Positions 1-6,558 of a DNA stretch of 64,000 nucleotides are shown piece by piece. The translations under genes and the position numbers were made by a program. Source of the stretch: JAWHTC01 sp032586155 (GTDB lineage Bacteria; Pseudomonadota; Alphaproteobacteria; Rhodobacterales; Rhodobacteraceae). The DNA lies in NCBI RefSeq assembly GCF_032586155.1, contig NZ_JAWHTC010000005.1:124001-188000 (forward strand), read 5' to 3'. Numbering within the stretch: the stretch's first letter is position 1; each line of letters opens with the position of its first letter. The notes below the pieces were generated by a model. It was not told where the DNA came from, did not search any database, and saw only the letters and a list, made by a program, of their open reading frames with translations.

Positions 1-709
1 GCGAGGCGAACTGCATGTCGGTATCGGCAAAGGCCTTGCCATGGGCAAAGGCCGAGGTGATCAGCAAGCCGAAATCCGAGGCATAGGCAAGCGCCGCGCG
101 GTGCAGCGCGGCATTGTCGCCGATCTGGCCCGGAACGCGGAACCAGAAGCTCTGTTCGCGGCGCGGGGTACGGTCGAAGGGCGCGCGCAGGATCGCCGGG
201 CGGATTTCAACGGGCCGCGTGTTGGAGAGCCACTTGATGTAGGCTTCGGGCAGCTCTCCGGCGTAATCCTTGGCGAGTTCGGCCTCGGTGCGCAGTTCTT
301 CAGGCGGGGGCACGTCGGGCATGTCGTCCTGGTGGCTGAGCCCCGGTTCGATCACGTGGAACGAGGCTGCGAGATTGAGGATGGGTTTGCCATTTTGCAC
401 CGCCACAACCCGGCGGGTGGTAAACGAGCCGCCATCACGGTCGCGTTCAACCTGGTAGAGCACCGGGGCGGTGGCATCGCCGGGACGCATGAAATAGCCG
501 TGCAGGCTGTGGGCCGGGCGGTCTGAGGGCACGGTCTTGATCGCGGCCATCAACGCCTGGGCGATGACCTGTCCACCAAAGCTGCGGCCGCGCCCACCCG
601 GTGTGGCGATTCCGCGAAAGAAGTTCTGTTCGACCGGTTCGACATCGAGGATGCCGACCAGCGCATCGGCCAGTTGCTGCGGGGTGGGTTGGGCTGTGTC
701 AGACGACAT
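1..709 (-). CDS. tesB: Acyl-CoA thioesterase II, C-terminus beyond window
   Basis: Hydrolyses acyl-CoA to free fatty acid and CoA in the cytoplasm. The reading frame runs leftward from an ATG at 709 and leaves the window without a stop, so only about 236 N-terminal residues are visible. Family features are the early EPVEQNFFRG stretch, then GRSFGGQVIAQAL and HSLHGYFMRPGD, the usual order of the first hot-dog domain of TesB. The second hot-dog domain is only begun. The identity is confident from these stretches; the full length cannot be judged. The gene lies just downstream of the CDF gene on the same strand, with an 10-base gap, so it may be cotranscribed with it. Confidence 0.88.
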   Translation of the reverse strand, partial: MSSDTAQPTPQQLADALVGILDVEPVEQNFFRGIATPGGRGRSFGGQVIAQALMAAIKTVPSDRPAHSLHGYFMRPGDATAPVLYQVERDRDGGSFTTRRVVAVQNGKPILNLAASFHVIEPGLSHQDDMPDVPPPEELRTEAELAKDYAGELPEAYIKWLSNTRPVEIRPAILRAPFDRTPRREQSFWFRVPGQIGDNAALHRAALAYASDFGLLITSAFAHGKAFADTDMQFAS

Positions 710-719
710 TGGGGGCCTT

Positions 720-1628
720 TCAATGGCCAATGACCTGCGGGTCTTCGCAGGCATCGCGCGTGGTTTCGATCTCGAGAGTAGAATGGGCGATGCCGTAGGT
801 GCCGTGCAACAGTGACTTGAGGTCGCGTTTCACGGTGTCGGCGACGGCGCCGTGGGCAAGAACCACATGCGCCTCGAGGGCAAGCTCGTGCTCCTGCATG
901 TGCCACAGGTGAACATGGTGGACGTTGGCGACACCCTGAACGACTTCCATTTCCGCGATCAGGTCGCGCAGGTCGGGATCATTCGGAGCGCCCAGCATCA
1001 GGATGCGGATAACCGGTTTAATGCCGAGGGCCGAGTGCCACAGGATATAGGCCGAGATCATCAGGGTGACGATCGGGTCGATGAGTCGCCAGTCGTAAAG
1101 CAGGATCAGGGTCCCGGCGAGGATCACCGCGACCGAACCCAGGGCATCGGCAAGGTTGTGCAGGAAGGCGGCACGCATGTTGACGCTGTCGCGGGACATG
1201 CGGAAAATCAGCAGCGCGGTGAGCGCATCGACGACGAGGGCCAACCCGGCGACCACAACAACGATCCAGCCGGTCACATCGACCGGGTTGAACAGGCGCT
1301 CGATTCCTTCGGCTGCGAGGTAGAGGGCGATGACAATCAGGGTGGTGTAGTTGATCAGCGCCGCCACCACCTCGGCCCGGCCATAGCCGAATGTCATCTC
1401 TTCATCCGCCGGACGGCGGGCGATGCGGCGGGCGGCAAAGGCGATGACCAGCGATAGGGCATCGGACAGGTTATGAATTGCGTCGGCAATCAGCGCCAGG
1501 CTGCCCGAGATTACCCCGGCGACGATCTGGGCCAGGGTCAGTACAATGTTGACCGCCACAGCCCAGGCGACACGCTTGTCACCGTCGGGGTCGGTGGCGA
1601 GATGGTGGTGGTGATGATCATGCGGCAT
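720..1628 (-). CDS. Cation diffusion facilitator (Zn/Cd-type efflux)
   Basis: Inner-membrane divalent cation/proton antiporter of the CDF family, 302 residues. The N-terminus is a His-rich tail (HDHHHHH). The membrane part carries two HN-L-x-D-A motifs (HNLSDALSL and HNLADALGS), the His/Asp pairs that bind the transported metal. A cytoplasmic C-terminal domain follows (NVHHVHLWHMQ, HVVLAHG), as in CzcD/ZitB. I chose the ATG at 1628 because it starts directly at the His-rich tail; the frame is open further upstream but would lie inside the preceding gene. It overlaps the end of the transglutaminase gene by 11 bases, so translation is probably coupled. The MerR gene and operator upstream point to metal-inducible export. 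Metal specificity cannot be read from sequence alone. Confidence 0.92.
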   Translation of the reverse strand: MPHDHHHHHLATDPDGDKRVAWAVAVNIVLTLAQIVAGVISGSLALIADAIHNLSDALSLVIAFAARRIARRPADEEMTFGYGRAEVVAALINYTTLIVIALYLAAEGIERLFNPVDVTGWIVVVVAGLALVVDALTALLIFRMSRDSVNMRAAFLHNLADALGSVAVILAGTLILLYDWRLIDPIVTLMISAYILWHSALGIKPVIRILMLGAPNDPDLRDLIAEMEVVQGVANVHHVHLWHMQEHELALEAHVVLAHGAVADTVKRDLKSLLHGTYGIAHSTLEIETTRDACEDPQVIGH

Positions 1629-2397
1629 TGGACGGGCCTTTGCGATCGGAGTTTGCCGGTGCGGAGTCGGGGCCGCCGGGGATTGAGGGAATGTTGCCTG
1701 CGCGCATGGCACGAACCCGGGCGTTCATCCAGTGCCGGATGGCGAAACGGTAAAGTGTAACGCGCAGAATGCCCAGCCGTTGCCGGTGGTCCGCGAAGAA
1801 TGCATCGGGCGTGTCGAACAGGCCGAAATCACGGGTGATGCCGGTAGACTGGATGAAAGTGTCGGTGCCGTGCCAGGTGACCGCGGGAGCCTCGAGGCAG
1901 GCCGTGCCGACGCCATAGGCGCAGAGACTGCCGCCGCCGAAACGCGATTGCAGGGCGATCAGCAGAGGATCGTCGAGGATGAAGCCTTCCAACGTGATCC
2001 AGCGGTCCTGGTGAAGGACTTCGACCCAAGAATGGACGATCTCGCGGGGGGCAAAGCGGTAAGGCAGTTCCGGGACAATGCCGCGTTGCAGAGATTTGGC
2101 GATGGTGAAACCGTGCAGGCGGCAAGGGATGCCAAGGACGCGAAGGAGCGCCATTAGCAGGATGCCCTTGGTGTTGCACTGGCCATAGCCGTCCGACAGC
2201 ACGCGGGAAGCAGGCAGGGCATCGTCGGCGTTGTAGCCAAAGGCGATCTCATTGCGGACAAAGTCATGGACCGCGCCAATCTGGTCGTAGGGGGCAAGGG
2301 CGCGCCAGCCCCGGTCAGTGATCAATTGTTGGATCTGTGGGGCGGAGAAGTCGAGCAGGCGGGTTTCGGTCAGGAGATGGGCGTAGTCGGTGGTCAT
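1618..2397 (-). CDS. Transglutaminase-like cysteine protein
   Basis: A 259-residue protein with the transglutaminase-like (papain-fold) core. The catalytic Cys is in GYGQCNTKGILLMALLR, followed by HSWVEV (His) and a WITLEGFILDD segment holding the third acidic residue. No signal peptide is seen, so it is probably cytoplasmic. It is the first gene of a two-gene operon with the CDF exporter (11-base overlap) and sits directly behind the MerR-type operator, so it should be induced by the same metal. Whether it acts as a protease, amidase or peptide-modifying enzyme is unknown. Association of this fold with a metal efflux operon is the notable point. Confidence 0.82.
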   Translation of the reverse strand: MTTDYAHLLTETRLLDFSAPQIQQLITDRGWRALAPYDQIGAVHDFVRNEIAFGYNADDALPASRVLSDGYGQCNTKGILLMALLRVLGIPCRLHGFTIAKSLQRGIVPELPYRFAPREIVHSWVEVLHQDRWITLEGFILDDPLLIALQSRFGGGSLCAYGVGTACLEAPAVTWHGTDTFIQSTGITRDFGLFDTPDAFFADHRQRLGILRVTLYRFAIRHWMNARVRAMRAGNIPSIPGGPDSAPANSDRKGPSNAA

Positions 2398-2427
2398 GTC
2401 TGGCCTCTTGATTCTGGGTCAGCCTTA

Positions 2428-2458
2428 TACCTAATGTCTCTAGCAACTAGAGGTTCAA
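2428..2458 (-). promoter_or_regulatory. MerR-type promoter/operator, 19-bp spacer
   Basis: Read on the minus strand: a -35-like TTGAAC (2458-2453), then a 19-base spacer, then a -10-like TAGGTA (2433-2428). The spacer contains the perfect inverted repeat CTCTAG-TTG-CTAGAG (2452-2438). An over-long 19-20 bp spacer holding a dyad is the hallmark of promoters untwisted by MerR-family activators. It drives the transglutaminase/CDF operon, whose first ATG is at 2397, and it also lies 12 bases upstream of the merR start, allowing autoregulation. Confidence 0.8.
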
Positions 2459-2470
2459 GAGGGTTTTGCC

Positions 2471-2875
2471 ATGTTTTCGATCGGCGATCTGTCGCGACTG
2501 ACTGGGGTCAAGGTGCCCACGATCCGGTACTATGAGCAGATAGGCCTTGTAGAGCCGGATGGCCGCACCGCTGGCAATCAGAGGCGCTATGGTCCGGAGG
2601 GATTGGAACGGCTGACCTTCATCCGGCACGGCCGTGATCTCGGGTTGCCACTTGAAAGAATTCGCGCGTTGCTGGCGCTGGACCCAAAAGACCATGCCAG
2701 CACACATCGGATCGCCGAGGATCAACTGGATGATGTCAGGGACCGGATTGCACGGCTGAAAGCTTTGGAGCGCGAGCTGATACGGATTTCAAAAAGCTGC
2801 ACCGGTGAGGGCGAGGCCGAGTGTTCGGTGCTACGCGCCTTTGGCAGTCACGAAGATTGTGCCGGGCCACATTGA
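2471..2875 (+). CDS. MerR-family metal-responsive regulator
   Basis: A 134-residue transcription activator/repressor. The N-terminal winged helix is typical (FSIGDLSRLTGVKVPTIRYYEQIGLV, with GNQRRYG following). A dimerisation helix follows (residues about 80-108). The C-terminal tail is cysteine/histidine rich (SCTGEGEAECSVLRAFGSHEDC), like the metal loop of the ZntR/CadR/PbrR group. It is divergent from the transglutaminase/CDF operon and the operator lies between them, so it most likely senses Zn, Cd or Pb and induces that operon. The exact ion is not decidable. It converges with the small secreted protein gene 5 bases downstream. Confidence 0.9.
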   Translation: MFSIGDLSRLTGVKVPTIRYYEQIGLVEPDGRTAGNQRRYGPEGLERLTFIRHGRDLGLPLERIRALLALDPKDHASTHRIAEDQLDDVRDRIARLKALERELIRISKSCTGEGEAECSVLRAFGSHEDCAGPH

Positions 2876-2879
2876 GTGA

Positions 2880-3248
2880 CTACATGCGGCAGATGCTGCC
2901 ATGCCCTTCGGGCAGTTCCTGACGGGGAAAGCCCAGGATGAACCCGTCTTCGAATTCGGCACGGAAGCCGCCATTGGCCCAGCTCCATTTGCCTGTGCCG
3001 AAAACCTCGTGCGAGGCATCGCAGGAAGTGCCGAAATAGAAGGTCTCGATCCCGCGTACCACATAGGAGTTGGTGCCTTGTTCGACAAACCGGGCCTTGG
3101 GATAGCGGCTGGTCAACACGAAACCACTTGCATTCACCGAGATGGTGTAATCGTCGCCACCCGACGAGACGTAAAAGGCATCGTCATCGGAAACGGCGGG
3201 GGTTGCGATGCCGAGGGTAAGTGCAAGTATGGTATACAGGGATTTCAC
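2880..3248 (-). CDS. Small secreted hypothetical protein
   Basis: A 122-residue protein of unknown function. The start is a GTG at 3248 preceded by a GGAG Shine-Dalgarno. Residues 1-20 form a classic signal peptide (KSLYTILALTLGIATPAVS followed by acidic residues). The mature part is a small beta-rich domain rich in Gly, Tyr and Trp with two Cys (GTSCDASHE and a C-terminal SICRM), which could form one disulfide in the periplasm. It lies between the merR gene (convergent) and the SGNH hydrolase gene (same strand, 39-base gap). Confidence 0.7.
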   Translation of the reverse strand: MKSLYTILALTLGIATPAVSDDDAFYVSSGGDDYTISVNASGFVLTSRYPKARFVEQGTNSYVVRGIETFYFGTSCDASHEVFGTGKWSWANGGFRAEFEDGFILGFPRQELPEGHGSICRM

Positions 3249-3287
3249 GGCAAACTCCGGTAATCAAATGGGATGAATGCCGAAAGC

Positions 3288-3983
3288 CTAGTTCGCCCGG
3301 ATCACCTGTGCAAGGCGCCGGGCAATGGCGTGGCTGGCCTTGAGAGACGGGTGAATGCGGTCGACAGCGTGAAACGACAGGTCGCCGCTGGGCACCAGAT
3401 CAGTAATCGGGTGAAAGACGATGCCGCGATCGAGCGCGGCCAGGCGGGCGATGCGGGCCTCGAGCGCGTCGCCTTCATCCTTGCAGTTTTCAATGGGCGT
3501 GTCGAAACCGGGGCTGCGCAGGTAGCCGACATAAAGCACCCGTGCGCCGGATTTGCGGATGCGGCTGACCAAACCGGGGATGACTCCGCGCCTGCCATCG
3601 GCGGAAATCAGGCGATTGAGTTTGCGGTCGCATTTGTTGCAGCCGCAGCCGAGCCAGAGGTCATTGCCGCCGCCGTTAAGCACCACCCAGTCATATTGGC
3701 CGGGGCGGAACTGTTTCGGGATCGACATACCCATGGCACCGGAGATTGGCAGGTTGTAGATCATTCGTGCTCCAGCCACCGGGTTATTGCGCACCGGTTC
3801 GCTGAGGATGCGCGACAGGTAGTGGCCGACGGAGCGTCCGGAAATGGAATGCGAGGCCAGAAGACTGTCGCCAATCACCAGGATGCGTGGCTGGGCCTGT
3901 TCCTTGGCCGAAATCGGCTGATCCGAAAGCGGTAGACCGAGCAGGGCAAGAATAGCCAGAGTGTAGATCATTGGGCGCATCAT
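3288..3983 (-). CDS. SGNH/GDSL-family hydrolase, exported
   Basis: A predicted esterase/lipase-type hydrolase. Block I is GDSLLASH (nucleophile Ser), a later block reads LNGGGNDLWLG (oxyanion Asn), and the C-terminal block is DRIHPSLKASH, with the catalytic Asp and His. I chose the tandem ATG at 3983/3980 because it yields a signal-peptide-like start (MMRPMIYTLAILALLGLPL), giving 231 residues. The frame stays open to 4109 but the extra 42 residues look non-coding. A CGCNKCD motif near the middle could bind metal or form a disulfide. The natural ester substrate is unknown. Confidence 0.82.
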   Translation of the reverse strand: MMRPMIYTLAILALLGLPLSDQPISAKEQAQPRILVIGDSLLASHSISGRSVGHYLSRILSEPVRNNPVAGARMIYNLPISGAMGMSIPKQFRPGQYDWVVLNGGGNDLWLGCGCNKCDRKLNRLISADGRRGVIPGLVSRIRKSGARVLYVGYLRSPGFDTPIENCKDEGDALEARIARLAALDRGIVFHPITDLVPSGDLSFHAVDRIHPSLKASHAIARRLAQVIRAN

Positions 3984-4185
3984 GCGGATCAGGATAGGAC
4001 CGAGAGGAAAACCGGTCCAGTATGGGATGCGTCGAAATTGTGTTGAATTGGTTGAGTTCCGCGGACATTGCCGGACAATTCGGGGGGGTTGTTGAACATA
4101 TGTCGACAACGCGGGAGGCAGGGGGTCTCCCGTTGAAAACGAATCGTGCAGTTTGCAGGTTTTGTCGCTTGGCGGGCCACCGGCG

Positions 4186-4482
4186 ATGATGACGGCAGTG
4201 GCGATTTCCGAGGGGGCGGGTGTGACCCTGTGTATTCACTCCAGCATGACTACTGGCATCACTACTTGCGCTGAGCATGATATTGGCCGCAGGGTGGCGA
4301 AGTTGGACAATGGCAACCAGATCAAGTGGCAATTGCTGCGCGACAACGTGATTGCTTCGCCCTGTCTTGAGCCAAAGAAAGGGGCGCTGTCGCTTGAAAA
4401 GTGGCAAGCGCTTGGTTTTGAGCTGGACCACGATGTGGTTGCCAAGGCAGCGAAAAATCACCGAGAGTATCAAGGGGCGTGA
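4186..4482 (+). CDS. Possible small hypothetical protein
   Basis: An open frame of 98 codons with tandem ATG starts (4186, 4189). Its codon pattern is broadly like its neighbours, but no family is recognised. It has four Cys and no signal peptide or membrane segment, and ends in a charged helix (WQALGFELDHDVVAKAAKNHREY). It stops 30 bases before the Ldh-family gene, so it could be a leader cistron of it. A competing open frame on the opposite strand has no better support. This may be a remnant or chance frame. Confidence 0.35.
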   Translation: MMTAVAISEGAGVTLCIHSSMTTGITTCAEHDIGRRVAKLDNGNQIKWQLLRDNVIASPCLEPKKGALSLEKWQALGFELDHDVVAKAAKNHREYQGA

Positions 4483-4512
4483 TGGACGCCGAAATTGAGA
4501 GAGGCGCGCAGC

Positions 4513-5496
4513 ATGCCGGACATTACACTCGACGAGATCGAACAGACCACCAAGGCGGCACTGGAGCGGCACGGCGCGCTTCCTTGGATTGCCGATGAGG
4601 TGGCCCGTGCGGTACGCAAGGCCGAGGCGGTGGGCAACAAGATCTGTGGCCTCTATTACCTTGAGAGCTATTGCCAGCAATTGCAGACCGGCCGGGTGGA
4701 CGGCAAGGCGGAACCAGTGGTGACACGGCCCAAGCCCGGGGCGGTGCATGTGGATGCCAAACTGGGGTTCGCCCAGCCGGCGTTTTCACGCGGGTTGGAC
4801 AAGGCAATTGCGGCGGCGCATGAGTGCGGCGTGGCGAGCTTTGCCGTGGGCCATGCGCATACTTGTACCTCGTTGGGGTACTTCACCGAACAACTGGCGC
4901 GGAAGGGGATGATCGTTCTGGGCATGACCAATGCCTCGCCCATTGTGGCACCACCGGGTGGCAAGACGCGGGTGTTGGGGACCAACCCGATTGCGTTTTC
5001 GGTGCCCGACGGCGATGGCGGGATCGCGATGCAGTTCGACCAGTCGACCACCACCGTTGCGCTGGGCAAGATCACCATGGCCAAAGCGGCGGGTGAACGC
5101 ATCCCCGAGGGCTGGGCCGTGGATGCGGATGGTAATCCCACGACCGACCCGGCGGCGGCGTTGGGCGGCTCGCTGGTCAGCATGGGGGGCTACAAGGGCT
5201 GGGGTTTTGGCCTGATGGCCGAGCTGCTGGCGGCTGGGATGACCGGGGGTGTGGTCAGCCGGGATGTGAAGCCGTTGAAGGCACCCGAAGGCCCGCCGCA
5301 TGATCTGGGGCAATACTACCTGCTAATGGATCCGGGTACCTCGCCCGAGTTTTTTGACCGGCTGGCGCAGGTGGCCGAGGGGGTGGCGCTGGATGAAGGC
5401 GCGCGGATGCCGGGGCAGGGCAAGGTCGAAACTGACCCTGTTACGTTGGAAGACGCGGTATGGGCGCAGACACGGGCTTTGGCTGGGATAAACTAG
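4513..5496 (+). CDS. Ldh-family NAD(P)-dependent oxidoreductase
   Basis: A member of the malate/L-lactate dehydrogenase-like (Ldh_2) family, 327 residues, which is normal length. Members reduce 2-oxoacids or cyclic imines such as delta1-piperideine-2-carboxylate, or oxidise sulfolactate. Family marks are GHAHTCTSLGYFTEQLA (catalytic His region), GMTNASPIVAPPGG and VLGTNPIAFSVP, then GYKGWGFGLMAELLA near the C-terminus. The ATG at 4513 is chosen because MPDITLDEIEQ is the usual family start and a GAGAG site lies upstream. It stands alone, so the substrate cannot be inferred from context. Confidence 0.85.
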   Translation: MPDITLDEIEQTTKAALERHGALPWIADEVARAVRKAEAVGNKICGLYYLESYCQQLQTGRVDGKAEPVVTRPKPGAVHVDAKLGFAQPAFSRGLDKAIAAAHECGVASFAVGHAHTCTSLGYFTEQLARKGMIVLGMTNASPIVAPPGGKTRVLGTNPIAFSVPDGDGGIAMQFDQSTTTVALGKITMAKAAGERIPEGWAVDADGNPTTDPAAALGGSLVSMGGYKGWGFGLMAELLAAGMTGGVVSRDVKPLKAPEGPPHDLGQYYLLMDPGTSPEFFDRLAQVAEGVALDEGARMPGQGKVETDPVTLEDAVWAQTRALAGIN

Positions 5497-5571
5497 GCAT
5501 CTCGAAATTGTCTTGTGCGTCGAGTTAAACTCGAAAAATTCTGAGGCCATGACGTCGAAAGCCGGGATGCT

Positions 5572-6558
5572 CTATTCAAGCACCGGAAAGAACCCGGCTG
5601 GCGAAAGCCGGATGTCACGGACCTGTTCCGTACCCGCGATAACCGTCGTGATCCTGGGGCCCGATACGCCCGGGAAACTTTGCCCCCGGGTTGATCTGAG
5701 AGCCAGTTCAAGACCCAGACGCCCCTGCGCGATCGGATCGTCGAAGGGGACCATTTCGACCTTGCCACTCTTCAGTCCGCGCAGGACGGAGTGGCTGATA
5801 TAGGTCGCGACAAGGGTCGGGCGGTGGCCCCCATCGGGTAGCCGCCGATAGAGTGCCATCGCGCCTTCGATCGCCGGGGCGCTGCCGATCAGGTAATCGA
5901 CGTCGGGGTGATCCGCCAAGGCGCGTTCGACCTGACGCAATTGTTCGCGCAACCCGGTATCGGCGCGATAGGTTGCAACGATCGTTACACTGGACCCGGC
6001 CAGTCCTGCGGATAACCCGCCATCAAGGATCGGCCCCCAGCCGGACTGATCGGGGCCGGTGATCAGCACCGCGCGTGCGGGGGCGGAGCCGGACGGGTGG
6101 CGCAGGGTCAGAAAGCCGCCAACAGCCGTCCCCATGCCGTGCCAGTCTACCCCGACCCATCCTGACAGATCGGGAGAGGTCAGGGCGTTGACCAGGGCCA
6201 GGACAGGCTGCGTTGCAGCGGCTTCGGACACTGCGGCAAGAAGGGTCGGGTCATCCGCCGACACAGCCCCGATCAACACCGCGTTACTGCTTCCATTCCG
6301 GCAGGTTTCGAGTAGGTCGATCTGCCGGGCAAGGGAATGGTAGCCGCCAGATTCATAGATGCGCAGCTCGGTGCCGGTTTCATCGGCCGCCTGTTGCAAC
6401 CCGAACCCAACGGACAACCAGTACTCATCCTTGAAATGCGGCACGATCACGCAGACCCGCGCGGCGCTTTCCTGCGCCATGCCCGTCGAAACCGTGATAC
6501 AAAGCAGCAGAAGCGCCGCGACCACAACGAAACCCGCGCGGGCGCAGAGGTGTCGCAT
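5572..6558 (-). CDS. torT: TorT periplasmic TMAO-binding protein
   Basis: Periplasmic binding protein that presents TMAO to the sensor kinase TorS. Starting at 6558 it has 328 residues with a clear signal peptide (AGFVVVAALLLLCITV then GMAQESA). The mature part is a type I periplasmic-binding fold (VCVIVPHFKDEYW at its start, GVDWHGMGTAVGGFL, VLITGPDQSGWGPIL), typical for TorT. It is divergent from torS, and its ATG overlaps the torS ATG in the tetranucleotide CATG (6556-6559). An in-frame upstream Met (6606) would place the start inside torS and spoils the signal peptide, so I prefer 6558. Confidence 0.87.
   Translation of the reverse strand: MRHLCARAGFVVVAALLLLCITVSTGMAQESAARVCVIVPHFKDEYWLSVGFGLQQAADETGTELRIYESGGYHSLARQIDLLETCRNGSSNAVLIGAVSADDPTLLAAVSEAAATQPVLALVNALTSPDLSGWVGVDWHGMGTAVGGFLTLRHPSGSAPARAVLITGPDQSGWGPILDGGLSAGLAGSSVTIVATYRADTGLREQLRQVERALADHPDVDYLIGSAPAIEGAMALYRRLPDGGHRPTLVATYISHSVLRGLKSGKVEMVPFDDPIAQGRLGLELALRSTRGQSFPGVSGPRITTVIAGTEQVRDIRLSPAGFFPVLE

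Noticed and set aside
3784..4749. 321-codon minus-strand frame spanning the SGNH hydrolase start and the Ldh gene start
   Set aside because: Overlaps two recognised genes and shows no protein-like motifs.
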